The notes beneath the pieces were generated by a model that saw nothing but the letters and a program-made list of their open reading frames with translations, did not search any database and was not told the origin of the DNA. DNA of 64,000 nt from Janibacter alkaliphilus (GTDB taxonomy: Bacteria > Actinomycetota > Actinomycetes > Actinomycetales > Dermatophilaceae), in the NCBI RefSeq assembly GCF_013408565.1, contig NZ_JACBZX010000001.1:620001-684000 (forward strand), in the 5' to 3' direction. The first letter of the stretch is position 1; the number at the start of each line of letters is the position of its first letter. Below, piece by piece: positions 50,884 through 59,471 of this stretch. The translations under genes and the position numbers were made by a program.

Positions 50884-52146
50884 ATGGAGCGCTCCCGCGA
50901 CGGTCTGCCCGGCAGACGCCGCGCGGTCGAGCGTGCCAAGGAGACCTGGAGCGACGAGACCTCCAGCGACGCGGCCTCGAGCGACCATCCGGAGCCCGCG
51001 CCCGTGGTCCGCCCGGAGATCCGGGACTCGTGGTCGCGCTCGCGGGCTCACCTGCACGACGAGCCCACCCAGGCCCCGTTGGCCGACGAGTCGGAGACGG
51101 CCGCCTACTTCGCGGACTCGCCGCTGCACGACGCCGTCGGCCGGATCGAGTCCGAGCTGCGCTCCGCCGCCGACGACGGCGACCTCGTGGTGGCGGTCAC
51201 CGACCCGCAGACCCGCATCCTGTGGACCTACGGCGGGCGGGTGATGCGCCGCCGCGCGGAGAGCGTCAACTTCGCCCCGGGCGGCCGCTGGGACGAAGGG
51301 AGCGTCGGCACCAACGCCCTCGACCTCGCGCTGCGCATGGACCGGGCGACCACGGTCTTCTCCGCCGAGCACTACGCCCCGATCGTGCACTCCTGGGTGT
51401 GCTGGGCCGCACCGGTGCACGACCCTGCCACCGGCGAGCAGCTCGGCGTGCTCGACCTCTCCACCACCTGGGACCGGGCCCACCCGGTGGGCGCGGCCGC
51501 CGCCCAGGCGCTGGCCCGGCTGCTGGAGCGCGAGCTGCCGCACCGCGGCGGTATCGGCGCCGCGCTGCCCTCTGCACCCGGCGCGCCGGGGCTGCACCTG
51601 CGGCTGCTCGGTGCGGTCGAGGGCTGGCTGGACGGCACCCGGCTGCTGCTGACCCGCCGCCAGGGCGAGATCCTCGCGCTGCTCGCGCTGGCCCCCGACG
51701 GGATGAACCTCGAGCGCCTGCACGCCAGCCTCTACGGCGAGGAGCGGGTCTCCCCCGGCACCCTCAAGGCCGAGGTCTCGCACCTGCGGCAGGCCCTCGG
51801 CGGTCGGCTGCTCTCCCGCCCCTACCGCCTCGACCTGCCGGTCAGCAGCGACGTCGAGCGGGTGCGCGCCGCGCTCGCCCGTGGCGACGTCGCCGCGGCA
51901 GTGGCCGCCTACGGCGGCGACCTCGTGCCCGGGACCAACTCGCCGAGGCTCGCCGAGACCGCCGAGTACCTGGCGGTGGCGGTGCGCGAGGCGCTGCTCG
52001 GCGACCCACGCCCCGAGGCGGTCGTACGCTACGCCGAGATCGCCCCCTACGACACCGAGGTGGTCGAGCGTGCGCTGAGCGCGCTCGGCGAGCGCCCGCA
52101 CCCGGCCCGGGCCGAGCTGGCCGCCCGGCTGGCCGCCGGCGACTGA
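50884..52146 (+). CDS. GAF-domain regulator with C-terminal winged helix, likely activator of aldehyde dehydrogenase
   Basis: 420 residues from ATG at 50884 (GGAGGGG upstream). The N-terminal RPEIRDSWSRSRA segment is typical of AcoR-like regulators. A GAF sensor (about 75-220) contains VNFAPGGRWDEGSVGTNALDLAL and VHDPATGEQLGVLDLSTTW. Instead of the AAA+ and Fis domains of AcoR, the C-terminus has a SARP/OmpR-like winged helix (about 240-320; LLLTRRQGEILALLALAPDGMNLERLHASLYG, VSHLRQALGGRLLSRPYRL) and a helical end. It is near an aldehyde dehydrogenase and a DUF779 gene, a known actinobacterial grouping. Confidence 0.88.
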   Translation: MERSRDGLPGRRRAVERAKETWSDETSSDAASSDHPEPAPVVRPEIRDSWSRSRAHLHDEPTQAPLADESETAAYFADSPLHDAVGRIESELRSAADDGDLVVAVTDPQTRILWTYGGRVMRRRAESVNFAPGGRWDEGSVGTNALDLALRMDRATTVFSAEHYAPIVHSWVCWAAPVHDPATGEQLGVLDLSTTWDRAHPVGAAAAQALARLLERELPHRGGIGAALPSAPGAPGLHLRLLGAVEGWLDGTRLLLTRRQGEILALLALAPDGMNLERLHASLYGEERVSPGTLKAEVSHLRQALGGRLLSRPYRLDLPVSSDVERVRAALARGDVAAAVAAYGGDLVPGTNSPRLAETAEYLAVAVREALLGDPRPEAVVRYAEIAPYDTEVVERALSALGERPHPARAELAARLAAGD

Positions 52147-52229
52147 CGGCGGATGACGGACCGGCCGACGGTGGCGCGACGGAGCTGATGGGCGACGCGC
52201 GCAACCGCGCGACGGGCCCCGCTCAGGTC

Positions 52230-52235
52230 TAGGGT
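52230..52235 (+). promoter_or_regulatory. -10 box of pgm
   Basis: TAGGGT ends 6 nt before the ATG at 52242, indicating leaderless transcription separate from the GAF regulator gene. Confidence 0.5.
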
Positions 52236-52241
52236 CGGGAC

Positions 52242-53882
52242 ATGAGCAGCGATCGGGCCGGGCAGCCGGCGCAGCCGCAGGATCTCGTCGACCTGGCCCA
52301 CCTGGTCACCGCCTACTACACGCTCAGCCCCGACCCCGAGGACGTCGACCAGCAGGTCGCCTTCGGCACCTCCGGCCACCGGGGCAGCTCGCTGAAGACC
52401 TCCTTCAACGAGGCGCACATCCTGGCCACCACCCAGGCCATCGTCGACCACCGCCGAGCGAAGGGGGTGGACGGTCCCCTCTTCCTCGGCCGGGACACCC
52501 ACGCCCTCTCCGAGCCGGCCTGGGCCAGCGCGCTGGAGGTGCTCGCCGCCAACGAGGTGACCGTCCTCGTCGACTCCCGGGACGGCTACACCCCGACCCC
52601 GGCGGTCAGCCACGCCATCCTGCGGGCCAACCGCGGGCGCACCACCGGTCCCGGGCTGGCCGACGGCATCGTCGTCACCCCCTCGCACAACCCGCCCGCG
52701 GACGGCGGCTTCAAGTACAACCCGCCGCACGGCGGACCCGCCGACAGCGACGCCACCGCGCAGATCGCGGCGGCGGCCAACGCCTACCTCGCCGCCGACC
52801 TCGACGGGGTCTCCCGGATCCCCTTCGCCCGGGCCCGTCGGCACGCAGCCGGTCACGACTACCTCGGCGACTACATCGACGACCTGCCGTCGGTGGTCGA
52901 CCTGGCCGCGGTCCGCGAGGCGGGGGTGCGGATCGGCGCCGACCCGCTCGGCGGGGCGAGCGTGCACTACTGGGGCGAGATCGCCGAGCGGCACGGACTC
53001 GACCTCACCGTGGTCAACCCCCTGGTGGACGGCACCTGGCGCTTCATGACGCTGGACTGGGACGGCAAGATCCGGATGGACTGCAGCTCCCCCTTCGCCA
53101 TGGCCTCGCTCATCGCCCAGCGGGAGCGCTACGACATCGCCACCGGCAACGACGCCGACGCCGACCGGCACGGGATCGTCACCCCGGACGCCGGGCTGAT
53201 GAACCCCAACCACTTCCTCGCCGTCGCCATCCAGCACCTCTACGGCGGCGCCCGGCCGGGCTGGTCCAGCGGACGGATCGGCAAGACCCTGGTCTCCAGC
53301 TCGATGATCGACCGGGTGGCCGCCGACCTCGGCAAGGAGCTGTGGGAGGTGCCGGTCGGCTTCAAGTGGTTCGTGCCCGGGCTGCTCGACGGCTCGGTCG
53401 GCTTCGGCGGCGAGGAGTCGGCCGGCGCCTCGCTGCTGCGCACCGACGGCAGCGTGTGGACCACGGACAAGGACGGGATCGTGCTGGCGCTGCTGGCCTC
53501 GGAGATCCTCGCCAGCACCGGCCGGACCCCCTCGCAGCACTACGCCGACCTCGTGCAGCGGCACGGCGAGCCGGCCTACCAGCGGGTGGACGCCCCGGCG
53601 GACCGGGAGCAGAAGGCCCGGCTGGCCGCGCTGGACCCCTCATCGGTCACCGCCACCGAGGTCGGCGGCGAGCCGATCACCGCGACGCTGACCGAGGCGC
53701 CCGGCAACGGGGCGGCCATCGGCGGGCTGAAGGTGGTCACCGAGAACGCCTGGTTCGCCGCGCGCCCCTCGGGGACGGAGGACGTCTACAAGATCTACGC
53801 CGAGTCCTTCCGCGGCCCGGAGCACCTGGCCCAGGTGCAGTCCGAGGCCAAGGAGGTCGTCGACGCCGCGCTCGGCGGCTGA
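52242..53882 (+). CDS. pgm: Phosphoglucomutase (alpha-D-glucose phosphate-specific)
   Basis: 546 residues. Four alpha-D-phosphohexomutase domains: substrate-binding VAFGTSGHRGSSL near residue 40, phosphoserine loop TPSHNPPADGGFKYNPPHGGPAD (Ser148), metal loop GNDADADRHGIV, sugar loop GFGGEESAG and phosphate loop ARPSGTEDVYKIYAESF. It interconverts glucose 1- and 6-phosphate. It lies between the GAF regulator and the aldehyde dehydrogenase but has its own promoter, so it appears to be an insertion into that locus. Confidence 0.96.
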   Translation: MSSDRAGQPAQPQDLVDLAHLVTAYYTLSPDPEDVDQQVAFGTSGHRGSSLKTSFNEAHILATTQAIVDHRRAKGVDGPLFLGRDTHALSEPAWASALEVLAANEVTVLVDSRDGYTPTPAVSHAILRANRGRTTGPGLADGIVVTPSHNPPADGGFKYNPPHGGPADSDATAQIAAAANAYLAADLDGVSRIPFARARRHAAGHDYLGDYIDDLPSVVDLAAVREAGVRIGADPLGGASVHYWGEIAERHGLDLTVVNPLVDGTWRFMTLDWDGKIRMDCSSPFAMASLIAQRERYDIATGNDADADRHGIVTPDAGLMNPNHFLAVAIQHLYGGARPGWSSGRIGKTLVSSSMIDRVAADLGKELWEVPVGFKWFVPGLLDGSVGFGGEESAGASLLRTDGSVWTTDKDGIVLALLASEILASTGRTPSQHYADLVQRHGEPAYQRVDAPADREQKARLAALDPSSVTATEVGGEPITATLTEAPGNGAAIGGLKVVTENAWFAARPSGTEDVYKIYAESFRGPEHLAQVQSEAKEVVDAALGG

Positions 53883-53885
53883 CGG

Positions 53886-54551
53886 GTGGACGAGCACGTC
53901 GACGACCCGCTGGAGGAGCTGGCGCAGGCACCCGTCGACGAGGGCGCCGAGAGCAAGACGGGCGAGGGCACCGAGGGCGAGGACGGCGCGGCGCCGAGCA
54001 CCGCCGCGGTGCCCCGCGTCCTGGTCGTCAGCCTCAGCGGGTCGATCGTCGGGTGGAGCCTGGGTTGGGACCTCGGTGCCTTCGGCATCTTCATCGGCTA
54101 CGGCCGGGAGAACCTCATCGCGGTCGCCTCGCTGGTGGTTCTCGCGGTGAGCCTCGTCCACCCCAGCAAGGTCCGGATCGGCTGGCCCACCCGGATCATC
54201 CTCACCCTGCCGGCCGTCTCGATGCTCGTGCTGGCGCTCGGCCCCGACGCGCTCTGGCGGGACGCGGTCGCGCCGGAGGACATCAGCGACGTCAACCTGG
54301 CCTGGTTGCTCGGCCTGCTGCTCGTCACCGGCATCTACTTCCTGTCGCTGCCCTTCCTGCTCTACGCGCTGGGCCGCCTCATCGGGGTGGGCCTCTTCGA
54401 CCTGCCGCGCCGGGAGCAGGTGGTCTGCGTCGTGCTCGTCGCCTCGATCACGGTGCTCGGGACGGTCGCCGGGGCCAACCACCCGCGCCTGGTGACCTGC
54501 GAGAACTTCGAGCGGGCCGGGGACTACCAGCCACCGGACTGCACCCGCTGA
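53886..54551 (+). CDS. Hypothetical membrane protein
   Basis: 221 residues from a GTG 3 nt after pgm. An acidic Glu/Asp/Gly-rich cytoplasmic N-terminus (1-42) precedes about five transmembrane helices (about 45-65, 75-92, 100-117, 140-170, 180-198). The external C-terminal tail has two cysteines (VTCENFERAGDYQPPDCTR). No family is recognised. The close spacing implies cotranscription with pgm. Confidence 0.75.
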   Translation: MDEHVDDPLEELAQAPVDEGAESKTGEGTEGEDGAAPSTAAVPRVLVVSLSGSIVGWSLGWDLGAFGIFIGYGRENLIAVASLVVLAVSLVHPSKVRIGWPTRIILTLPAVSMLVLALGPDALWRDAVAPEDISDVNLAWLLGLLLVTGIYFLSLPFLLYALGRLIGVGLFDLPRREQVVCVVLVASITVLGTVAGANHPRLVTCENFERAGDYQPPDCTR

Positions 54552-54569
54552 CCTACCTTCGACCAACCT

Positions 54570-54584
54570 CCGGCTGGCTAGCCT
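54570..54584 (+). promoter_or_regulatory. Promoter element of the aldehyde dehydrogenase gene
   Basis: CCGGCTGGCTAGC then CT gives TAGCCT at 54579-54584; the 13-mer is identical to the one before the GAF regulator gene. TTCGAC at 54558-54563 could be a weak -35. Confidence 0.42.
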
Positions 54585-54635
54585 CGGCACACCGCGGCGC
54601 AACGGAGCGCCGCCAGAGACGCCGGGAGGCACCTC

Positions 54636-56159
54636 ATGCCCGTCTTCCCCCAGCCCGGGAGCTCCGAGTCGACCGTCCAGGTCAAGGACCAGTACGACCA
54701 CTTCATCGGTGGTGAGTGGGTCGCCCCGGTCAAGGGCGACTACTTCGAGAACCCCACCCCGGTGACCGGCCAGGTCTTCACCCGGGTCGGCCGCGGCACC
54801 TCCGAGGACATCGACGCCGCGATCGAGGCCGGCCACAAGGCCGCCGACGCCTGGGGCGCCACCTCGCCCACCGAGCGGTCCAACATCCTGCTGAAGATCG
54901 CCGACATCATGGAGGCCAACCTCCAGGACCTCGCGGTCGCCGAGACCTGGGACAACGGCAAGGCCGTCCGCGAGACGATGGCCGCCGACATCCCGCTGGC
55001 CATCGACCACTTCCGCTACTTCGCCGGGTGCATCCGCGCCCAGGAGGGCGGGATCAGCGAGATCGACGGTGACACCTACGCCTACCACTTCCACGAGCCG
55101 CTCGGCGTCGTCGGCCAGATCATCCCGTGGAACTTCCCCATCCTCATGGGTGTGTGGAAGCTCGCCCCGGCGCTGGCCGCCGGCAACTGCGTGGTGCTCA
55201 AGCCCGCCGAGCAGACCCCCTGGTCGATCCTCAAGCTCGTCGAGCTCATCGCCGACGTGCTCCCGGCCGGGGTGCTCAACGTCGTCAACGGCTTCGGCGC
55301 CGAGGCCGGCAAGCCGCTGGCCTCCAGCCCGCGGATCGCCAAGGTCGCCTTCACCGGCGAGACCACCACCGGCCGGCTGATCATGCAGTACGCCAGCCAG
55401 AACATCATCCCGGTGACCCTCGAGCTCGGCGGCAAGAGCCCGAACATCTTCTTCGACAACGTCGCCAGCGAGCAGGACGCCTTCTACGACAAGGCGCTCG
55501 AGGGCTTCACGATGTTCGCGCTCAACCAGGGCGAGATCTGCACCTGCCCCTCGCGCGCGCTGGTCCAGGAGTCGATCTACGACCAGTTCATCGGCGACGC
55601 CATCCCGCGGGTCGAGGCGGTCAAGCAGGGCAACCCGCTGGACACCGACACGATGATGGGCGCCCAGGCGAGCAACGACCAGTTCGAGAAGATCATGAGC
55701 TACCTCGACATCGGTCGGCAGGAGGGCGCCGAGGTGCTCACCGGTGGCGACAAGCTCGAGCTCGAAGGGGACCTGGCCGGCGGCTACTACATCCAGCCGA
55801 CCGTCTTCGCCGGGAAGAACACCATGCGGATCTTCCAGGAGGAGATCTTCGGCCCGGTGGTCTCGCTGACCTCCTTCCGGGACGAGGCCGAGTCGCTGGA
55901 GATCGCCAACGACACCCTCTACGGCCTCGGCGCCGGGGTGTGGAGCCGCGACGGCAGCCAGGCCTTCCGGATGGGCCGCGGCATCAAGGCCGGCCGGGTG
56001 TGGACCAACTGCTACCACCAGTACCCGGCGCACGCCGCCTTCGGCGGGTACAAGCAGTCCGGCATCGGCCGGGAGAACCACAAGATGATGCTGGACCACT
56101 ACCAGCAGACGAAGAACCTGCTGGTCAGCTACAGCCCGGACAAGCTCGGCTTCTTCTGA
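54636..56159 (+). CDS. NAD-dependent aldehyde dehydrogenase (acetaldehyde/ExaC type)
   Basis: 507 residues. Cofactor block [36 protein letters not shown], Glu263 in [12 protein letters not shown], and the catalytic Cys302 in [15 protein letters not shown] (a CTC pair typical of the acetaldehyde/chloroacetaldehyde group). The C-terminal oligomerisation segment has [31 protein letters not shown]. It oxidises aldehydes to acids. GGGAGG precedes the ATG. The downstream DUF779 gene is its usual partner. Confidence 0.96.
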   Translation: MPVFPQPGSSESTVQVKDQYDHFIGGEWVAPVKGDYFENPTPVTGQVFTRVGRGTSEDIDAAIEAGHKAADAWGATSPTERSNILLKIADIMEANLQDLAVAETWDNGKAVRETMAADIPLAIDHFRYFAGCIRAQEGGISEIDGDTYAYHFHEPLGVVGQIIPWNFPILMGVWKLAPALAAGNCVVLKPAEQTPWSILKLVELIADVLPAGVLNVVNGFGAEAGKPLASSPRIAKVAFTGETTTGRLIMQYASQNIIPVTLELGGKSPNIFFDNVASEQDAFYDKALEGFTMFALNQGEICTCPSRALVQESIYDQFIGDAIPRVEAVKQGNPLDTDTMMGAQASNDQFEKIMSYLDIGRQEGAEVLTGGDKLELEGDLAGGYYIQPTVFAGKNTMRIFQEEIFGPVVSLTSFRDEAESLEIANDTLYGLGAGVWSRDGSQAFRMGRGIKAGRVWTNCYHQYPAHAAFGGYKQSGIGRENHKMMLDHYQQTKNLLVSYSPDKLGFF

Positions 56160-56165
56160 TCGGCG

Positions 56166-56195
56166 GCCGGGCCCCGGGGACTCCCGGGGCCCGGC
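56166..56195 (+). terminator. Terminator after aldehyde dehydrogenase gene
   Basis: Perfect 12-bp stem GCCGGGCCCCGG (56166-56177) with 56184-56195 and a 6-nt loop, 7 nt after the stop codon. Confidence 0.75.
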
Positions 56196-56261
56196 TCCCG
56201 CCGCTACCGTGGCGGGAGGATCCCTCGTCGGTGACGGCGAGGAGGACGAAGGGAGAGACCG

Positions 56262-56636
56262 ATGTCCGACCGGGTCACGCTCAGCCCCGCCGCCGCCGAG
56301 CTCGTCGAGAAGCTCGAGGGCACCCACGGGCCGCTGATGTTCCACCAGTCCGGCGGCTGCTGCGACGGCTCCGCCCCGATGTGCTACCCGGCCGGGGAGT
56401 TCATGACCGGGGACGCCGACGTGCTGCTCGGCACGCTGGAGGCCGGATCAGCCACCCCGGTGGAGTTCTGGATGAGCGCCAGCCAGTACGAGTACTGGAA
56501 GCACACCGCGCTGACGGTGGACGTCGTGCCCGGTCGCGGCTCCGGCTTCTCCGTGGAGGCCCCCGAGGGGGTGCGCTTCCTCATCCGCTCCCGGCTGATG
56601 ACCGAGGACGAGATGCGCGAGCACCAGCTGCTCTGA
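56262..56636 (+). CDS. DUF779-family protein
   Basis: 124 residues. HQSGGCCDGSAPMCYPAGEFMTGDADVLLG is the DUF779 signature, with three clustered cysteines that could bind metal. VEFWMSASQYEYWKHTALTVDVVPGRGSGFSVEAPEGVRFLIRSRL completes the family. The function is unknown, but it regularly accompanies acetaldehyde dehydrogenases. A TACCGT box at 56205-56210 and GGGAGAG give it its own promoter after the terminator. Confidence 0.93.
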   Translation: MSDRVTLSPAAAELVEKLEGTHGPLMFHQSGGCCDGSAPMCYPAGEFMTGDADVLLGTLEAGSATPVEFWMSASQYEYWKHTALTVDVVPGRGSGFSVEAPEGVRFLIRSRLMTEDEMREHQLL

Positions 56637-56656
56637 GCCGGACCGCGCGTCGAACC

Positions 56657-56734
56657 ACCGCAGATCGTCGAGCCAGCACCATCTCGATGTGGTGCCGGCT
56701 CGCCGCGGTGGTGCTGGCTGGCCGCGGTGGTGCC
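56657..56734. repeat. Repeat-rich intergenic segment
   Basis: Contains CGCAGATCGTCG (shared with 44840-44850), a hairpin pairing AGCCAGCACCA with TGGTGCCGGCT, and two direct copies of GCCGCGGTGGTGC (56702-56714, 56721-56733). It sits between DUF779 and ilvA. Confidence 0.55.
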
Positions 56735-56746
56735 AGCAACCTTTTG

Positions 56747-56752
56747 TAGCCT
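56747..56752 (+). promoter_or_regulatory. -10 box of ilvA
   Basis: TAGCCT within TTTTGTAGCCT, ending 7 nt before the GTG at 56760. Leaderless arrangement; it decides the start. Confidence 0.5.
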
Positions 56753-56759
56753 TCGCCAG

Positions 56760-58007
56760 GTGACCTCTCCTGTGACCGCGGCCGACGTCGAGCGGGCCGG
56801 CGGGCTGCTCGACGGGGTGGCCCGGGCCACCCCGCTGCGCCCCTCCCCCCGGCTCTCCGAGGCCACCGGCGCCACCGTGCTGCTCAAGCGTGAGGACCTG
56901 CAGCCGGTGCGCTCCTACAAGCTGCGCGGCGCCTACGCGCTGATCGCCTCGCTCACCGACGCGCAGCGGGCGGCCGGGGTGGTCTGCGCCTCGGCCGGCA
57001 ACCACGCCCAGGGCGTGGCCTACGCCTGCCGCGAGCTCGGGGTGACCGCCCGGGTCTACCTGCCGCGCACCACCCCGCGGCAGAAGCGCGAGCGCGTCTC
57101 CGCGCTCGGCGGCCCCTCGGTCGAGGTGGTCGTCGGCGGGGACGTCTACGACGACGCGTCCGCCGCCGCCGACGAGGACGCCGAGGCCACCGGGGCGGCG
57201 ATCATCCCCGCCTTCGACGCCGTGCAGACCATGGCCGGGCAGGGGACGATCGCCCCGGAGATCGTCGCCGAGCTGGGCGCCGCGCCCGACGTCGTCGTCG
57301 TCCCGGTCGGCGGGGGCGGGCTGCTCGGCGGGGTGGCCACCTGGTTCGCCGAGCGTCACCCCGGCACCCGGGTGGTCGGCGTCGAGCCGGCCGGGGCCGC
57401 CTCGATGACCGCCGCGCTGGCCGCCGGGCACCCGGTGCCGCTGGCCGAGATGGACGGCTTCGTCGACGGCGCCGCGGTGCGCCGGGTCGGCGACCTCACC
57501 TTCGCCGCCACCGCCGCCTCCGGCTGCGAGGTGACCACCGTGCCCGAAGGCGCGATCTGCGTCGAGATGCTCGCGCTCTACCAGACCGAAGGGATCATCG
57601 CCGAGCCCGCGGGTGCGCTCGCCTCCGCGGCGCTCACCGCCCTCGACCTGCCGCCCGGGGCGACCGTGGCCGCGGTCCTCTCCGGCGGCAACAACGACGT
57701 CTCCCGCTACGCGGACATCGTCGAGCGGGCGCTGATCCACGAGGGCCGCAAGCACTACTTCCTCGTCGAGTTCCCCCAGGAGCCGGGGGCGCTGCGCCGC
57801 TTCCTCGACACCGTCCTGGGCCCGGAGGACGACATCGCCTACTTCGAGTACGTCAAGCGCAGCAACCGCGAGACCGGGCCGGCCCTGGTCGGCATCGAGC
57901 TCGGCTCGCCCGACGACCTGCCGGCCCTGCAGGCCCGGATGGACGCCGCCCGGCTGACCATCCAGCCGATCGACCCGGCCAGCCCGCTCTTCCGTTTCGT
58001 GGGCTGA
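56760..58007 (+). CDS. ilvA: Threonine ammonia-lyase (threonine dehydratase)
   Basis: 415 residues from GTG at 56760, chosen from the promoter spacing; an upstream ATG-like start at 56727 would overlap the -10. It is a PLP fold II enzyme: RSYKLRGAY (Lys54 Schiff base), CASAGNHAQGVAYAC, VPVGGGGLLGGVATW and LSGGNNDVS. A short ACT-like C-terminal domain (about 325-415; HYFLVEFPQEPGALRRFLDTVLG) probably mediates allosteric control. It makes 2-oxobutyrate from threonine for isoleucine synthesis. No leader peptide is visible. Confidence 0.94.
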   Translation: MTSPVTAADVERAGGLLDGVARATPLRPSPRLSEATGATVLLKREDLQPVRSYKLRGAYALIASLTDAQRAAGVVCASAGNHAQGVAYACRELGVTARVYLPRTTPRQKRERVSALGGPSVEVVVGGDVYDDASAAADEDAEATGAAIIPAFDAVQTMAGQGTIAPEIVAELGAAPDVVVVPVGGGGLLGGVATWFAERHPGTRVVGVEPAGAASMTAALAAGHPVPLAEMDGFVDGAAVRRVGDLTFAATAASGCEVTTVPEGAICVEMLALYQTEGIIAEPAGALASAALTALDLPPGATVAAVLSGGNNDVSRYADIVERALIHEGRKHYFLVEFPQEPGALRRFLDTVLGPEDDIAYFEYVKRSNRETGPALVGIELGSPDDLPALQARMDAARLTIQPIDPASPLFRFVG

Positions 58008-58009
58008 TC

Positions 58010-58900
58010 GTGCGTCCCGCCGATGGTCTGGACCGGCTGCGCACCAGCGTCGCCGAGGCGGTGCGCAGCCGCGTCGGCGGCGCCGACCGCAGCGCCCGCG
58101 AGGAGCGGGTGTGGCGCTCGGAGGGACCCCGCTGGTTCACCCCGGACGACCCGGTGTGGCGGGTGCACAAGGACGCGGCGATGTTCGTCGGCGGCCTGCG
58201 CGCGCTGGTGATGCAGTCGCTGCACCCGTTGGCGATGGCCGGCGTCGACGAGCACTCCGGCTACCGCGGCGACCCGTGGGGGCGGCTGCAGCGCACCAGC
58301 CTCTACATCGCCACGACGACCTACGGCACCGCCGCGGACGCCGAGCGGATGGTCCGGGCGATCCGCGGCCGGCACACCAGCGTGGTCGGTACCGCCCCCG
58401 ACGGACGCGGCTACGCCGCCTCCGACCCGCACCTGCTCGCCTGGGTGCACGCCGCCGAGTGCCACTCCTTCCTCGTCACCCACCAGGAGTACGGCGCCCG
58501 ACCGCTGACCCCGGCCGAGGCAGACACCTACGTCGCCCAGCTGGGCTCGATCAGCGAGCGACTCGGCTTCGACGGCGCCCCGAGGTCGGTCGCCGGGCTG
58601 GAGGATGTGCTGGCGCGCTACCGGCCCGAGCTGGTCGGCACCGAGGCCGCCCGCCGCACGGTGCGCTACGTCCTCGACGAGCCGGACCTGCCGCTGGCGG
58701 CCCGCCCCGCCTACACCGCGCTCGCCGCCGGCGCGCTGGCCACCACCCCGGCGTGGGCCCGCAGCATGCTCGACCTGGACCGCTCCCGCTGGCGACCGGC
58801 CGGCGCCGTGGGCCGCCCCGCCGGTCACGCGGTGACCGCCGGTCTGCGCTGGGCCCTGGGGGCCCACCCGGCCGACCGCTTCGATACCGGGAGGGGGTAG
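58010..58900 (+). CDS. DUF2236 / MpaB-like oxygenase-family protein
   Basis: 296 residues from a GTG 2 nt after ilvA. VWRVHKDAAMFVGGLRALVMQSLHPLAMAGVDEHSGYRGDPWGRLQRTSLYIATTTYGTAADAERMVRAIRGRHTSVVG and LLAWVHAAECHSFLVTHQEYG are the family blocks, including the conserved His and Arg residues that, in the related rubber oxygenases, surround haem. The cellular substrate is unknown. It is probably cotranscribed with ilvA; its final codons overlap the first CsoR-like box. Confidence 0.9.
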   Translation: MRPADGLDRLRTSVAEAVRSRVGGADRSAREERVWRSEGPRWFTPDDPVWRVHKDAAMFVGGLRALVMQSLHPLAMAGVDEHSGYRGDPWGRLQRTSLYIATTTYGTAADAERMVRAIRGRHTSVVGTAPDGRGYAASDPHLLAWVHAAECHSFLVTHQEYGARPLTPAEADTYVAQLGSISERLGFDGAPRSVAGLEDVLARYRPELVGTEAARRTVRYVLDEPDLPLAARPAYTALAAGALATTPAWARSMLDLDRSRWRPAGAVGRPAGHAVTAGLRWALGAHPADRFDTGRG

Positions 58901-58920
58901 TGGTACCCTCGGGGGGTACC
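58885..58920 (+). promoter_or_regulatory. Two CsoR-like operator boxes
   Basis: TACCGGGAGGGGGTA (58885-58899) and GGTACCC-TCGGG-GGGTACC (58902-58920) fit the TACC...GGTA dyads with G-runs bound by copper-sensing CsoR proteins. The second is a perfect 7-bp dyad 19 bp before the csoR ATG. Confidence 0.65.
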
Positions 58921-58939
58921 AGAGCAAAGGGAGTGCGAG

Positions 58940-59221
58940 ATGGCGGGTTACACCGGCAGCAAGGACGAGTACCTCACGAGGTTGCGGCGGGTCGAGGGCC
59001 AGGTCCGCGGGATCGCCCGGATGGTCGAGGACGATGAGTACTGCATCGACATCCTCACCCAGGTGAGTGCCGCCACCAAGGCGCTGCAGGCGGTCAGCCT
59101 GGGCCTGCTCGAGGACCACGTCGGCCACTGCGTGGTCGACGCGGCCCGTACCTCCGACGAGGCCGCCGCGGAGAAGGTGGCCGAGGCCGGCGCCGCCATC
59201 GCGCGCCTGGTCCGCTCCTGA
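58940..59221 (+). CDS. csoR: Copper-sensing repressor CsoR
   Basis: 93 residues, all helical. RLRRVEGQVRGIARMVEDDEYCIDILTQVSAATKALQAVSLGLLEDHVGHCV is the CsoR/RcnR family core, with the copper ligands Cys35, His60 and Cys64 in the CsoR X-Cys-His-Cys arrangement. Copper binding releases it from DNA. It is first in csoR-copZ-copA, with two operator-like boxes just upstream, so autoregulation is likely. AAAGGGAG precedes the ATG. Confidence 0.94.
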   Translation: MAGYTGSKDEYLTRLRRVEGQVRGIARMVEDDEYCIDILTQVSAATKALQAVSLGLLEDHVGHCVVDAARTSDEAAAEKVAEAGAAIARLVRS

Positions 59222-59249
59222 CCCCGCTCCCAGAGAGGACGAGAGAAGC

Positions 59250-59471
59250 ATGAGCCAGCAGACCACCATCACCGTGACCGGCATGACGTGCGGCCACTGC
59301 GTCTCCGCGGTGACCGACGAGCTCACCGCGATCGACGGCGTGCACGAGGTCGATGTCGACCTCGTCGCCGGCGGCGACAGCCCGGTGACCATCACCTCCG
59401 ACGGGCCCCTGGACGCGCTCGCCGTCGAGGCCGCCGTGGACGAGGCCGGCTACGCGGTGGCCCCCCGATGA
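59250..59471 (+). CDS. copZ: CopZ-like copper chaperone
   Basis: 73 residues comprising one heavy-metal-associated domain with GMTCGHC (Cys14, Cys17) and GHC-V-A-V-DEL spacing, ending EAGYAV. It passes Cu(I) to the P-type ATPase encoded next, with which it overlaps by 4 nt (ATGA). GAGAGGACGAGAGAAGC precedes the ATG. Confidence 0.94.
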   Translation: MSQQTTITVTGMTCGHCVSAVTDELTAIDGVHEVDVDLVAGGDSPVTITSDGPLDALAVEAAVDEAGYAVAPR

